DNA of 64,000 nt from Streptomyces echinoruber (GCF_014651135.1 NZ_BMWH01000003.1:131708-195707); one strand, 5' to 3'. Shown: positions 1-10,084, counted from the first letter of the stretch. Numbers and translations: made by a program. Notes: generated by a model from the sequence alone, not told the origin.

Positions 1-516
1 CTCGCCCGCGCCACCGAGATCGCCGGGTACACCCCGCCCGGGCACGCCCGGCGGGTGGCCGCGCTGAGCCGGGCCGTGGGACGCGACCTGGGACTGGGGG
101 AGCCCGACCTGACCGTGCTGGAGTACGCGGCGCTCATGCACGACATCGGGCAGCTCAGCCTCGTCGACCCGGTGCCCGCCGGCGCCACCGCCGGCCTGCC
201 CGCCGCGGAGCAGCGGCGCATCGCCCTGCTCGGCGGTGCCGTCGTCCGGCAGACCGGGGCGGCCGCCGCGGTCGCCGAGGTGGTGGAGCGGCAGGCCGAC
301 CCCTATCGTGAGCAGCCGCTGCCCGCGCGGATCGTGCGGGTGGTGAACGCGTACGACGAGAAGGTGCGCCACGCGGGGCCCGGCGCCCCCCTGGAGGCGC
401 TGGAGGAACTGCGGCTGGCGACCGCGGGGGAGTACGCCCCCGAGGTGGTGGAAGCGCTGGCCAGGGTGCTCGCGCGGGAGGGCCGGGACGGTCTGATCCC
501 GCTCACGAGTGGGTAA
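1..516 (+). CDS. HD-domain (HD-GYP-like) phosphohydrolase, C-terminal part
   Basis: The reading frame is open from base 1, so the gene starts upstream of the window; 171 residues are visible. A His in a G-H-A-R-R context (visible residue 15) followed by an H-D pair in M-H-D-I-G (about residues 47-48) fits the HD metal-dependent phosphohydrolase fold. The later stretch with V-N-A-Y-D-E resembles the helix after the HD core in HD-GYP domains. The family hydrolyses cyclic dinucleotides or nucleotides, but substrate cannot be told from this fragment. It ends about 100 bp before a TPR gene on the same strand. The fold is fairly certain; the exact subfamily is not. Confidence 0.7.
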   Translation, partial: LARATEIAGYTPPGHARRVAALSRAVGRDLGLGEPDLTVLEYAALMHDIGQLSLVDPVPAGATAGLPAAEQRRIALLGGAVVRQTGAAAAVAEVVERQADPYREQPLPARIVRVVNAYDEKVRHAGPGAPLEALEELRLATAGEYAPEVVEALARVLAREGRDGLIPLTSG

Positions 517-618
517 CCCATGGGTAATGAGCGCCCCTGAGGCCGTACGTGGTTGGATGCGGGAGAGGGTGTCCGGGGGCACGCCGGCCCACTCCGTGAG
601 AACTGGCAGGCGGGAATC

Positions 619-1602
619 GTGAGGATCTTCGGCAAGGGACGGCACCGGCCCTGCGCCTCCTGGCGGCAGGCCACCGACCGCGCGTTCAGCCTGATCGGCG
701 ACGGGCGGTACGAGGACGCGGGTGCTCTGCTCACCCGCGCCGCCGACCTGGAGCCGTGGCGGTCGGAGTCCTGGTTCAACCTCGCCCTGCTGCACAAGTT
801 CCGGCACGACTGGGAGCAGGCCCGGGCCGCCGGCCTCAGGGCCGTCGCGCTGCTCGACCGGGACACCGGGGCACCCGACTGGTGGAACGTCGGCATCGCC
901 GCCACCGCCCTGCAGGACTGGCCGCTGGCCCGCCGCGCCTGGCAGGCGTATGGGCTGCGCGTGCCCGGAGGGGCCAGTGCCCCCGGTGAGCCGCTGGGCA
1001 TGGAGCTGGGCAGCGGGGCCGTCCGGCTGTCGCCCGAGGGCGAGGCCGAGGTGGTGTGGGGGCGGCGGCTGGATCCGGCGCGGATCGAGGTGCTGTCCAT
1101 CCCGCTGCCGTCCTCCGGGCGGCGCTGGGGCGAGGTCGTGCTGCACGACGGCGTGCCCCACGGGGAGCGGGTCACGGCCACCGGGCACGCCTACCCGGTG
1201 TTCGACGAGATCGAGCTGTGGGCGCCCTCGCCGGTGCCGACGTGGGTGGTGCTGCTGGAGGCGGCGACCGAGGCCGACCGGGACGCGCTGGAACAGCTCG
1301 CGGCCGACGCCGGGTTCGCCGCCGAGGACTGGTCGTCCTCCGTGCGGCTGCTGTGCCGGCTGTGCTCGGAGTCGCGGATGCCCTCCGACGAGGGCGACGG
1401 CGTCCCCCGGCCCGACCCGCACGACCACAGCGAGCCCGGCCACCCCGGCCCGCTCGGCCACCGCACCGACGGGCAGCTGTGGGTGCCGGAGCGCGAGTGC
1501 GGGCTGGCCGCGCCGGCCTCGCTGGTGCGGGGCCTGCTGGACGGGTGGGTCGCGGACAGCCCGGACACCCGGGACTGGCGGGACCTGGAAGAGGTCTGCT
1601 GA
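619..1602 (+). CDS. Tetratricopeptide-repeat protein
   Basis: A 327-residue protein read from the GTG at 619; the frame is open upstream but the residues before it look non-coding in composition. Residues about 15-110 hold TPR-like helices (A-F-S-L-I-G-D-G-R-Y-E-D-A followed by W-F-N-L-A-L-L-H), with regularly spaced Ala, Leu and Tyr as in protein-protein interaction repeats. The C-terminal two thirds contain a Cys-rich short stretch (L-C-R-L-C) and acidic/His-rich segments that I cannot assign. It lies between the HD protein and peptide deformylase, all on the plus strand. The function is unknown; scaffold or adaptor is the most that can be said. Confidence 0.7.
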   Translation: MRIFGKGRHRPCASWRQATDRAFSLIGDGRYEDAGALLTRAADLEPWRSESWFNLALLHKFRHDWEQARAAGLRAVALLDRDTGAPDWWNVGIAATALQDWPLARRAWQAYGLRVPGGASAPGEPLGMELGSGAVRLSPEGEAEVVWGRRLDPARIEVLSIPLPSSGRRWGEVVLHDGVPHGERVTATGHAYPVFDEIELWAPSPVPTWVVLLEAATEADRDALEQLAADAGFAAEDWSSSVRLLCRLCSESRMPSDEGDGVPRPDPHDHSEPGHPGPLGHRTDGQLWVPERECGLAAPASLVRGLLDGWVADSPDTRDWRDLEEVC

Positions 1603-1732
1603 GCGGTCGCCGTACCCTGTATCCGCACCCTGTGCATCTTCGCAGGCACATCCCTTCGCGGGTGGCTCTCCGCGGCAGCCGGAGACCCGCGGTTTCCACA
1701 CTCCTGGTCACTGAGGAAGGCGTACGTCGGTC

Positions 1733-2383
1733 ATGGCGCAGCAGGACACCGATCAGCAGCACGCGGGCGTGCTCCCCGTCGACGACGAGGGATACGTCAT
1801 CGACACGGAGGACTGCGAGGAGCGCGAGCGGGCCTGGCGCGAGCGCGGCACCTCGCGGCCGATCACCGTCGTCGGCAACCCCGTGCTGCACAAGGAGTGC
1901 CGGGACGTCACCGACTTCGGCGAGGAACTCCAGCAGTTGGTCGCGGACATGTTCGCCAGCCAGCGCACCGCCGAGGGCGTGGGCCTGGCCGCCAACCAGA
2001 TCGGCGTCGATCTGAAGGTCTTCGTCTACGACTGCCCGGACGACGAGGGCGTGCGGCACGTCGGCGTGGTCTGCAACCCCAGGCTGGTCGACCTGCCCGC
2101 CGAGAAGCGCCGGCTGGACGACAGCAACGAGGGCTGCCTGTCGGTGCCGACCGCGTACGCGCCGCTCGCGCGGCCCGACTACGCGGAGGTGACCGGGCAG
2201 GACGAGCGGGGCAACCCGATCAGGGTGCGCGGCACCGGCTACTTCGCGCGCTGCCTGCAGCACGAGACCGACCACCTCTACGGCCGCCTCTACATCGACC
2301 GTCTCTCCAAGCGCGAACGCAAGGACGTGCTGCGGCAGATGGCGGAGAACGAGCCGCGCTACCCCGTCGTCGCGAACGACTGA
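1733..2383 (+). CDS. def: Peptide deformylase
   Basis: A 216-residue enzyme that removes the formyl group from the initiator methionine of nascent proteins in the cytoplasm. All three family motifs are present: G-V-G-L-A-A-N-Q (motif 1), E-G-C-L-S with the metal-ligand Cys at 135 (motif 2), and Q-H-E-T-D-H-L with ligands His177 and His181 and catalytic Glu178 (motif 3). It has an N-terminal extension of about 40 residues rich in Asp/Glu, common in actinobacterial paralogues. The ATG at 1733 is preceded by a purine-rich stretch (GAGGAAGG). The gene is followed by a degenerate repeat and a strong palindrome rather than another coding region. Confidence 0.96.
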   Translation: MAQQDTDQQHAGVLPVDDEGYVIDTEDCEERERAWRERGTSRPITVVGNPVLHKECRDVTDFGEELQQLVADMFASQRTAEGVGLAANQIGVDLKVFVYDCPDDEGVRHVGVVCNPRLVDLPAEKRRLDDSNEGCLSVPTAYAPLARPDYAEVTGQDERGNPIRVRGTGYFARCLQHETDHLYGRLYIDRLSKRERKDVLRQMAENEPRYPVVAND

Positions 2384-2500
2384 ATCCGGCTGCGCCCGGC
2401 TGGACACGACTGAATCCGGCTGCACCCGGCTGGGCATGCCTGCACCCGGCCGGGCCCGACCGGGCACGACTGGGTACGACCGGGTACGACCGGGACGGGA
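2378..2500. repeat. Degenerate tandem repeat after def
   Basis: Two near-identical copies of a roughly 30 bp unit beginning GACTGAATCCGGCTG start at 2378 and 2408. They are followed by shorter degenerate copies built on (T/C)GCACCCGGC and CGACTGGGTACGACCGGG up to about 2500. The first copy includes the def stop codon. No coding potential is evident; it looks like local slippage-derived sequence. Confidence 0.6.
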
Positions 2501-2538
2501 AAAGACCGGTGGGGCTTTTGCGCCCCGTGCCGCCGATG

Positions 2539-2566
2539 CGCCCGACGGGAACGTTCCCGTCGGGCG
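2539..2566. terminator. Perfect 28 bp palindrome, likely transcription terminator
   Basis: Two 14-base arms (CGCCCGACGGGAAC and its exact complement) abut without a loop. As RNA this would form a long GC-rich hairpin either way, followed by a T-containing stretch. It sits between def and the terpene synthase gene, as expected of a terminator; a dimeric-protein operator is an alternative. Confidence 0.6.
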
Positions 2567-2792
2567 TCGTTCGTCCGTCCGTCGCACAGGTGATCCCCGT
2601 CCGGGCGTCGGATGAACCGTCAACAGCCGCACAAGGGGAGAATTCCGGCGCCCGGGGGTGGTGAGTGGTGCAAATCCGTTCCCAGAACGGTCAGTTGTGG
2701 TGCTGAATGGGGAGAGCGGGGATACGCAACGGCGCACGCCCGGCACGGAGGGGGGGAGCGTGCGCGCCCTGACGGCTGAGAGGGGTTTGCTC

Positions 2793-3872
2793 GTGCCTGC
2801 ATTACCACACAGCGCCACACCGACAGCTCCCGCGGTCCCGCCGTCACTGGCCCTGCCGGTGATCGAGACCGCCTTTCCCCGGCAACTGCACCCGTATTGG
2901 CCGAGGCTTCAGGTGAACACCCGCACCTGGCTGCTGGAAAAACGCCTGATGCCCGCGGACAAGGTGGCCGAGTACGCCGACGGCCTGTGCTACACCGACC
3001 TGATGGCGGGCTACTACCTGGGCGCCCCCGACGCGGTGCTCCAGGCGATCGCGGACTACAGCGCCTGGTTCTTCGTCTGGGACGACCGTCACGACCGCGA
3101 CATCGTGCACGGCCGGCCGGCGGCCTGGCGGCGGCTGCGGCTGGCGCTGCACACGGCCCTCGAAGCACCCCGGGCGCACCTGCACCACCACGACCCCCTG
3201 GTCGCCGGGTTCGCGGACAGCGTGCTGCGGCTGTTCTCCTTCCTGCCGCAGACGTGGAACGCGCGTTTCGCCCGCCACTTCCACGCGGTGATCGAGGCCT
3301 ACGACCGGGAGTTCCGCAACCGCACCGAGGGAATCGTCCCCGGCGTCGAGGAATACCTCGCGCTGCGCCGGCTCACCTTCGCCCACTGGATCTGGACGGA
3401 TCTGCTGGAACCGAGCGCGGGATGCGAACTCCCGGACGCCGTGCGCAAAAACCCGGCCTATCGGCGCGCGGCCCTGCTGAGTCAGGAATTCGCCGCCTGG
3501 TACAACGATCTCTGCTCACTGCCGAAGGAAATAGCGGGCGACGAGGTCCACAACCTCGGAATAAGTCTCATCGTGCACCGGGGAATGACGCTGGAGGAAG
3601 CGGTCGAGGAGCTCCGGCGCCGCATCGGGGAATGCGTCACGGAATTCGTCGTCGCCGAGCGGGAGGCGCTGCGTTTCGCCGACGGCCTCGAGGACGGCAC
3701 GGTCCGCGGGAAGGAACTCGCCGTCGCGGTGCGGTCCTGCGTCACCAACATGCGGAACTGGTTCAGCTCCGTCTACTGGTTCCACCACGAGTCCGGGCGG
3801 TACAGGGTGGACAGCTGGGACGACCGGTCCACACCCCCGTACGTCGACAACGAAACGGCAGGTGAGAAATGA
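2793..3872 (+). CDS. cyc1: Epi-isozizaene synthase (sesquiterpene cyclase)
   Basis: A class I terpene cyclase of 359 residues that converts farnesyl diphosphate to epi-isozizaene, the precursor of the antibiotic albaflavenone. Recognised by near-identity to the S. coelicolor enzyme (SCO5222, 361 residues) from memory. The Mg-binding motif D97-D-R-H-D101 is present, as is the NSE motif N238-D-L-C-S-L-P-K-E246. Both are shifted by two residues from the reference, matching the length difference. The frame is open upstream, but GTG at 2793 with GAGAGGGG just ahead gives the expected N-terminus. The stop overlaps the start of the next gene as ATGA, so cyclase and P450 are translationally coupled. 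Confidence 0.95.
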   Translation: MPALPHSATPTAPAVPPSLALPVIETAFPRQLHPYWPRLQVNTRTWLLEKRLMPADKVAEYADGLCYTDLMAGYYLGAPDAVLQAIADYSAWFFVWDDRHDRDIVHGRPAAWRRLRLALHTALEAPRAHLHHHDPLVAGFADSVLRLFSFLPQTWNARFARHFHAVIEAYDREFRNRTEGIVPGVEEYLALRRLTFAHWIWTDLLEPSAGCELPDAVRKNPAYRRAALLSQEFAAWYNDLCSLPKEIAGDEVHNLGISLIVHRGMTLEEAVEELRRRIGECVTEFVVAEREALRFADGLEDGTVRGKELAVAVRSCVTNMRNWFSSVYWFHHESGRYRVDSWDDRSTPPYVDNETAGEK

Positions 3873-5245
3873 CCGTCGAGTCGGCGAAGCCCGCATCCGC
3901 CGCGTCCGCGGTCCGGGAGCTGCGTGAACCGCCCCTGGCGGGCGGCGCGATGCCGCTTCTCGGCCACGGCCTGCGGCTGGCGCGCGACCCGCTGGACTTC
4001 TTCTCCCGGCTGCGCGACCACGGCGACGTCGTACGCCTGCAACTGGGCCCGAAGCCGGTGTACGCGGTCACCACGCCCGAACTGACCGGCGCGGTCGCGC
4101 TCAGCCCCGACTACATCATCGCCGGACCGCTGTGGGAGTCCCTGGAGAGCCTGCTCGGCAGGCAGGGCGTGGCCACGGCCAACGGCGCCCTGCACCGGCG
4201 GCAGCGGCGCACCATCCAGCCCGCGTTCCGGCTGGACGCGATACCCGGCTACGGGCCGGTCATGGAGGAGGAGGCGCACGCGCTCGTGGAGCGCTGGCGG
4301 TCCCTCGACGTCATCGACGCCACCCGGGAGTCGTTCCGGGTGGCCGTGCGCATCGCCGCCCGCTGCCTGATGGGCGGCACCTACACCGACGACCGCGCCG
4401 AGCGGATCTGCGCCGCGCTCGCCACCCTGTTCAGCGGCATGTACCAGCGCATGGTCATTCCGCTCGGGCCGCTCTACCGCCTGCCGTTCCCGGCCAACCG
4501 CGCCTTCAATCGGGCGCTGGCGGACCTGCACCTGCTGGTCGACGAGATCATCGCCGACCGGCGTGCCTCCGGCCGGAAACCGGACGACCTGCTGACGGCC
4601 CTGCTAAAGGCCGAGGACGACAACGGCGACCCCATCGGGGAACAGGAGATCCACGACCAGGTCATCGCGATTGTCACCCCGGGCAGCGAAACGGTCGGCT
4701 CCACCCTCATGTCGCTGCTGCAGGTATTGGCGGACCACCCGGATCACGCGGACCGCATCCGGGACGAGGTGGCAAAGGTCGTGGGCGACCGGCCCGTCGC
4801 CTTCGCGGACATCGAGAAGCTGCGGCACACCCGGAATGTGGTGATCGAGACATTACGTTTGCGTCCGGCCGTATGGATTCTTACCCGGCGGGCAGTGGCC
4901 GATACCGAGCTGGGCGGGTATCGCATTCCGGCCGGGGCCGACATCGTCTACAGCCCGTACGCGATCCAGCGTGATCCGCGGTCGTTCGACGCACACGCGG
5001 AGTTCGACCCCGACCGCTGGCTTCCGGAGCGCGCCAAGGAGGTGCCGAAATACGCCATGAGCCCGTTCAGCGTGGGAAATCGGAAGTGCCCGAGCGACCA
5101 CTTCTCGATGGCCGAACTCACCCTGCTGACGGCGGCGATGGCCTCCGCCTACCGCTTCGAGCAGGCCCCCGGGTCCGATGACGCGCCGCGCATCGGCATC
5201 ACGCTGCGGCCGCGCCGGCTGCTGGTGAGGGCCCTGCCGCGGTGA
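3869..5245 (+). CDS. cyp170A1: Albaflavenone synthase, cytochrome P450 CYP170A family
   Basis: A 458-residue P450 that oxidises epi-isozizaene through albaflavenols to albaflavenone. The haem-binding loop F-S-V-G-N-R-K-C has its axial Cys at 407, and the K-helix E-T-L-R lies at 327-330. It has no membrane anchor and so is soluble. A D-D-N-G-D motif at 250-254 matches the Mg-binding motif reported in S. coelicolor CYP170A1, where a second active site with farnesene synthase activity was described. Here it is offset by three residues, equal to the length difference. It overlaps the cyclase gene by four bases. Redox partners are not encoded nearby. Confidence 0.95.
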   Translation: MTVESAKPASAASAVRELREPPLAGGAMPLLGHGLRLARDPLDFFSRLRDHGDVVRLQLGPKPVYAVTTPELTGAVALSPDYIIAGPLWESLESLLGRQGVATANGALHRRQRRTIQPAFRLDAIPGYGPVMEEEAHALVERWRSLDVIDATRESFRVAVRIAARCLMGGTYTDDRAERICAALATLFSGMYQRMVIPLGPLYRLPFPANRAFNRALADLHLLVDEIIADRRASGRKPDDLLTALLKAEDDNGDPIGEQEIHDQVIAIVTPGSETVGSTLMSLLQVLADHPDHADRIRDEVAKVVGDRPVAFADIEKLRHTRNVVIETLRLRPAVWILTRRAVADTELGGYRIPAGADIVYSPYAIQRDPRSFDAHAEFDPDRWLPERAKEVPKYAMSPFSVGNRKCPSDHFSMAELTLLTAAMASAYRFEQAPGSDDAPRIGITLRPRRLLVRALPR

Positions 5246-5260
5246 TGGCCGGGCGCGCCC

Positions 5261-6226
5261 TCAGGCGGCCCGCGGTCCCCTGAAGGTGCGCCGGTAGTCG
5301 TTCGGGGTGGTGCCCAGCACCCGGTCGAACTGGTAGCGCAGCGCCGCCGCCGTGCCGAACCCGGCCCGCGCGGCGATCGCGTCCACCGTCTCGTCCGTCG
5401 CTTCCAGCAACTGCTGCGCCAGCAGCACCCGTTGGCGCAGCAGCCAGCGGTACGGCGTGGTGCCGGTCTCCTGCTGGAAGCGGCGGGCGAAGGTGCGCGG
5501 CGACATGTGGGCGCGCGCGGCGAGCTGCTCGACGGTGATCTCCCGGTCGAGGTTGCGCTCCATCCACGCCAGCACCCCGCCCACCGTGTCGCACCGCGAC
5601 CTGGGCAGCGGGCGCTCGACGAACTGCGCCTGGCCGCCGTCGCGGTGCGGCGGCACCACCATCCGCCGGGCGATCTTGTTGGCGACCTCCGGTCCCTGCT
5701 CCTTGCGCACCAGGTGCAGGCAGGCGTCGATGCCGGCGGCGGTGCCGGCGGAGGTGATCACCGGGTCCTCGTCGACGTAGAGCACATCGGGTTCCACGAT
5801 CGCCCGCGGGTGGCGGCGGGCCAGCTCCTTGGCCTGCTGCCAGTGCGCGGCGCACCGCCGCCCGTCCAGCAGCCCGGCCGCGCCCAGCACGAACACTCCG
5901 GAGCAGACGCTGAGCACCCGGGCGCCCCGCGCGCAGGCGTCGACCAGGGCGTCCAGCAGCTCGGGCGGATAGGTGCGGGAGGTGAAGTCGCTCCCGGCCG
6001 GCACCGCGATCAGGTCCGCCTCCCGCAGCCGGTCCAGGCCGTGGGGCGTGGAGACGGTGAAGCCGGGGACGTGGGTGCGCAGCTCGGGTCCCTCCGCGGA
6101 GACCACCGCGAAGTCGTACACCGGCAGCCCCTCGTCGCTGCGGTCGAGGCCGAACACCTCGCACAGGACGCCCAGTTCGAAGGGGTGCACGCCGTCGAGC
6201 AGGACGGCGGCGACGTTCTTCAGCAT
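5261..6226 (-). CDS. nrdS: AraC-family regulator with GATase1-like domain (NrdS)
   Basis: A 321-residue GlxA-type regulator. Residues 1-190 form a DJ-1/PfpI-like domain (A-V-L-L-D-G-V-H-P-F-E-L; L-S-V-C-S-G-V-F), and residues about 215-315 a two-helix-turn-helix AraC DNA-binding domain (L-A-A-R-A-H-M-S-P-R-T-F-A-R-R-F). The start was set at the ATG at 6226 because it begins the conserved M-L-K-N-V-A-A-V-L-L segment; 19 upstream codons are also open. It follows nrdB on the same strand, as the third gene of the nrdABS operon known in S. coelicolor. Its regulatory target is not established. Its stop is 15 bp from the convergent P450 stop. Confidence 0.85.
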   Translation of the reverse strand: MLKNVAAVLLDGVHPFELGVLCEVFGLDRSDEGLPVYDFAVVSAEGPELRTHVPGFTVSTPHGLDRLREADLIAVPAGSDFTSRTYPPELLDALVDACARGARVLSVCSGVFVLGAAGLLDGRRCAAHWQQAKELARRHPRAIVEPDVLYVDEDPVITSAGTAAGIDACLHLVRKEQGPEVANKIARRMVVPPHRDGGQAQFVERPLPRSRCDTVGGVLAWMERNLDREITVEQLAARAHMSPRTFARRFQQETGTTPYRWLLRQRVLLAQQLLEATDETVDAIAARAGFGTAAALRYQFDRVLGTTPNDYRRTFRGPRAA

Positions 6227-6318
6227 GCTGCCAGTGTGCACCGGTGGTGGCAGGAATTTGAAGGGGTACGGCAGTCCTGCCACTGTCAGGAGTGTCCTGG
6301 TCGTACGACGATTACCTC

Positions 6319-6546
6319 ATGAACGCATTCATCGGATTCGTGACCGTCGTGATCCTGTTCCTCCTCCTCGCCGGCCCGGCGCTCGTGGGCCTGCGCCACG
6401 AGCGCCGGATCGACCGCCAGCTGCATGCGGCCCGGCAGTCCCACCGGGCCCGGCCGCCTCAGAAGTCCTCGTCCAGGTCGACGGTGCCCTCCACCGCCAC
6501 CTGGTACGCCGACGGGCGCCGCTCGAAGAAGTTGGTCAGCTCCTGA
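6319..6546 (+). CDS. Possible small single-pass membrane protein
   Basis: A 75-codon frame with one clear transmembrane segment (F-I-G-F-V-T-V-V-I-L-F-L-L-L-A-G-P-A) followed by a basic stretch (R-H-E-R-R-I-D-R-Q). It lies in the gap between nrdS and nrdB on the opposite strand, and its last 88 bases run antisense to the nrdB end. A GTG at 6292 is an alternative start. The hydrophobic stretch and absence of other coding sense in the gap support it; the overlap and poor ribosome site argue against it. Function unknown. Confidence 0.4.
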   Translation: MNAFIGFVTVVILFLLLAGPALVGLRHERRIDRQLHAARQSHRARPPQKSSSRSTVPSTATWYADGRRSKKLVSS

Positions 6547-7481
6547 ACTCCCTGCAGCTCCATGAACGCGAAGGGGTTCTCCGAGCCGTACACCGGGGGG
6601 AAGCCGAGCCGCGTCAGACGCTGGTCGGCGACGCACTCGAGGTACTGCCGCATCGAGTCGGTGTTCATGCCCGGGAGGCCGTCACCGCACAGGTCGCGCG
6701 CGAACTGCAGCTCCGCCTCGACGGCCTCCCGCAGCATGTCGGTGACCTGCGCCCGCAGCGCGTCGTCGAAGAGCTCCGGCTCCTCCTTCCGCACGGTGTC
6801 CACGACGTCGAACGCGAAGCCCATGTGCATCGTCTCGTCGCGGAACACCCAGTTGGTGCCGGTCGCCAGGCCGTGCAGCAGGCCCCGGCTGCGGAACCAG
6901 TAGACGTACGCGAAGGCGCCGTAGAAGAACAGGCCCTCGATGCACGCGGCGAAGCAGATCAGGTTCAGCAGGAAGCGGCGGCGGTCGGCCCTGCTCTCCA
7001 GCCGCTCGATCCGCTCCACCGAGTCCATCCACGTGAAGCAGAACCGCGCCTTGTCGCGGATGGACGGGATGTTCTCGATCGCCGCGAAGGCCGCGGCGCG
7101 CTCCCGCGGGTCGGGGAGGTAGGTGTCCAGCAGCGTCAGATAGAACTGGACGTGCACGGCCTCCTCGAACAGCTGGCGGCTCAGGTACAGCCGCGCCTCG
7201 GGGGAGTTGACGTGCTTGTACAGCGTCAGGACGAGGTTGTTGGCGACGATCGAGTCGCCCGTCGCGAAGAACGCCACCAGCCGTCCGATCAGGTGCCGCT
7301 CGGCGGGGGTGAGCCGGGCCAGGTCGGGGACGTCGGAGTGGAGGTCGACCTCCTCCACGGTCCAGGTGTTCTTGATGGCGTCCCGGTAGCGCTCGTAGAA
7401 GGCCGGGTAGCGCATGGGGCGCAGGGTGAGCTCGAAGCCGGGGTCGAGAAGGCTTTGGGGTCGTGTCGTGTCCGTCGGCAC
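6459..7481 (-). CDS. nrdB: Class Ia ribonucleotide reductase, small (beta) subunit
   Basis: A 340-residue ferritin-fold subunit that carries the di-iron/tyrosyl radical used by NrdA to reduce ribonucleotides. The central helix shows E107-A-V-H110-V-Q-F-Y114, giving iron ligands Glu107 and His110 and the radical Tyr114; further ligands lie in T-G-D-S-I and in R-D-E-T-M-H-M. The C-terminus is acidic (D-L-D-E-D-F), as needed to dock on the large subunit. GTG at 7481 is preceded by GAAGGACGG. It is the second gene of the operon, 74 bp after nrdA, and appears intact even though nrdA is frameshifted. Confidence 0.93.
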   Translation of the reverse strand: MPTDTTRPQSLLDPGFELTLRPMRYPAFYERYRDAIKNTWTVEEVDLHSDVPDLARLTPAERHLIGRLVAFFATGDSIVANNLVLTLYKHVNSPEARLYLSRQLFEEAVHVQFYLTLLDTYLPDPRERAAAFAAIENIPSIRDKARFCFTWMDSVERIERLESRADRRRFLLNLICFAACIEGLFFYGAFAYVYWFRSRGLLHGLATGTNWVFRDETMHMGFAFDVVDTVRKEEPELFDDALRAQVTDMLREAVEAELQFARDLCGDGLPGMNTDSMRQYLECVADQRLTRLGFPPVYGSENPFAFMELQGVQELTNFFERRPSAYQVAVEGTVDLDEDF

Positions 7482-7555
7482 GGAGCGCCGTCCTTCGGGG
7501 GTGGTGTTTTCAGGGGTGGTGTCTTCGGGGGTGGTGGCCGGGTGACGGGTGGGCA

Positions 7556-9990
7556 TCACTGGCAGGCCTCGCAGGACTCGGGGTTCTCCAGGGAGCAGGC
7601 GGCCGCTTCGGCGTCCGGGGCCGGCTGCCGGCCGGGGACGGCGGCCCAGGTGGCGCGGGCGGCGCGGGCGATGCGGGTCGCCGGGCGGGAACGCAGGTAG
7701 TACGTCGTCTTCAGCCCCGACTTCCAGGCGTAGGCGTACATCGAGGAGAGCTTGCCGGTGGTCGGCGTCTCCAGGAACAGGTTCAGCGACTGGGACTGGT
7801 CCAGGAACGGGGTGCGGGCGGCGGCCAGGTCGATCAGGGCCCGCTGCGGCAGCTCCCACGCCGTGCGGTAGAGCCGCCGTACCTCCGGCGGGATCCAGGT
7901 GAGGCCCTGCACCGAGCCGTTCGCCTCGCGCAGCGCCTCGCGGGTGCGGGCGTCCCAGCGGCCGAGCCGCTTGAGGTCCTCCACCAGGTAGGAGTTGATC
8001 TGCAGGAACTCGCCGGAGAGCGTCTCGCGTTTGAACAGGTTGGACACCTGCGGCTCGATGCACTCGTGGACGCCGGCGAGGGAGGCGAGGGTGGCGGTGG
8101 GCGCGACGGCCAGCAGCAGCGCGTTGCGCAGGCCCGTCCGTGCGATCCGCGCGCGCAGCGCCGCCCAGCGCTCGGGCCAGGCGAGCTCGACGTCGTAGTG
8201 GTCGGGGTGCAGGACCCCGCGGGCGGTGCGGGTCTCCTCCCAGGCCGGCAGCGGGCCGACGGGGGTCCCGGGGATCCCGGGGGTCCCCCCTGCACCGGAG
8301 CCTGCCGAAGGTGCTGGGGGGCGTTCGGCGAGGTCGGCGGAGGTCTCGTAGGCGGCGAGCATGATCCGCTCGGCGATCCGGGTGGACAACTCCCGGGCCT
8401 CGGGGGAGTCGAAGGGCAGGCGCAGCTTGAAGAAGACGTCCTGCAGGCCCATCACGCCCAGGCCCACCGGGCGCCAGCGGGCGTTGGAGCGGGCGGCCTG
8501 CTCGGTCGGGTAGAAGTTGAGGTCGACGACACGGTCGAGGAAGGTGACGGCCGTGCGGACGGTGGCGTCCAGCCGCTCCCAGTCGACGCCGTCCTCGGTG
8601 ACGAAGGCGGCGAGGTTCACCGACCCCAGGTTGCACACCGCCGTCTCCCCGTCGTCGGTGACCTCCAGGATCTCCGTGCAGAGGTTGGAGGAGTGGATGA
8701 CGCGGCCCGGCACGGCCGTCTGGTTGGCGGTGCGGTTGGCGGTGTCCTTAAGGTCATCCAGCCGTTGCCGGTCTGCGCGAGCATGCGCATCATCCGGCCG
8801 TACAGGTCGCGGGCCGGGAGCGTTCTGCGCGCGAGCCCCCCGCGCTCGGCCTCCCGGTAGGCGGCGTCGAACTCCTCGCCCCACAGGTCGACCAGCTCCG
8901 GCACGTCCGACGGCGAGAACAGCGACCACTCGTCGTCGGCCTCGACCCGGCGCATGAACTCGTCCGGGACCCAGTGCGCGAGGTTGAGGTGATGGGTGCG
9001 GCGGGCGTCCTCGCCGGTGCTGTCCCGCAGCTCCAGGAACTCCTCGACGTCGGCGTGCCAGGTCTCCAGGTAGACGGCGGCCGCGCCCTTGCGCCGGCCG
9101 CCCTGGTTCACGGCGGCGACCGAGGCGTCGAGGGTCTTCAGGAACGGCACGATGCCGCCCGAGTGCCCGTTGGTGCCGCGGATCAGCGTTCCCCGGGAGC
9201 GGACGCGGGAGTAGGCGATGCCGATGCCGCCGGCGTGCTGGGAGAGGCGGGCGATGTGGTGGTAGCGCTCGTAGATCGAGTCCAGCTCGTCCCGGGGGGA
9301 GTCCAGCAGGTAGCAGGACGACATCTGCGGGTGCCGGGTGCCGGAGTTGAAGAGGGTGGGGGAGGAGGGGAGGTAGTCCAGGCGGCTCATCAGGCCGTAG
9401 AGCGCGGCCACCTCGTCCGCCGACCGGGGCGTGTCGTCCTCGGCGAGCCCGGCGGCGACCCGCAGCAGGAAGTGCTGGGGTGTTTCGATCACCTTGCGGG
9501 TGAGCGGGTGGCGCAGCAGGTAGCGGCTGTGCAGGGTGCGCAGGCCGAAGTAGCCGAAGCGGTCGTCGGCCCGGGGGTCGATCAGCGCGTCGAGCCGCCG
9601 CGCGTGCCGCCGCACGAACGCCGCCGTCCGGTCGGCGATCAGGCCCTCGCGGTGCCCCACGGCCACCGACCCGGTGAACGACGTGACGCCCTGCGAGGCC
9701 GCCTCGGCGCGGATGCCCAGGGTGAGCAGGCGGGCGGCCAGCCGCGAGTAGGCGGGGTCCTCGGGGATCAGGCCGGCGGCCGCCTCCGTGGCCAGCTCCC
9801 GCAGCTCCGTCTCGTCCGCCCGCGCGGACCGGCCGCGCAGGGCCGCCGCGGCCACCCGACCGGGGTCGGCGTCGGGAAGGTCGGCGGTCAGTTCCGTCAG
9901 GGTCCGCAGCAGCACGGCACCGGGGCCGTCGGTGTCCTGCTGCGCGGCTGCGGCCGGATCGGCCGGCACCATGGTCACGGGGGCTGTCAC
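7556..9990 (-). pseudogene. nrdA: Class Ia ribonucleotide reductase large subunit, frameshifted
   Basis: The catalytic alpha subunit is split over two frames. The upstream frame (from about 9990, GTG after GAGGGAGAG) reads through S-S-C-Y-L-L (active-site Cys) to N-G-W-M-T-L and then goes out of frame, ending at 8617. The other frame picks up exactly there with K-D-T-A-N-R-T and continues through the thiyl-radical motif S-N-L-C-T-E to the C-terminal redox pair in S-C-E-A-C-Q. The junction lies at CCTTAAGG (8746-8753), where one base appears missing between the Leu and Lys codons. Either this is a sequencing error or the class Ia enzyme is inactive; Streptomyces usually also carry a class II (NrdJ) enzyme. 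Confidence 0.85.
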
Positions 9991-10084
9991 GGGGGCTCTC
10001 CCTCGCTCGGCACGGGGCCTCGGCGAGGGCGGGGGACGGTTCACGGGCGCACGCGGCACCGTGTCCGCCGGCCCAATCCACGAG

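Noticed and set aside
1172..2818. A 548-codon minus-strand frame opposite the TPR gene and def
   Set aside because: Low-complexity Arg/Pro/Ala end and no motifs; def on the other strand is certain.
8740..8760. Programmed ribosomal frameshift in nrdA
   Set aside because: No slippery heptamer or downstream pseudoknot is evident and nrdA is not known to use frameshifting. A single missing base explains the two frames.
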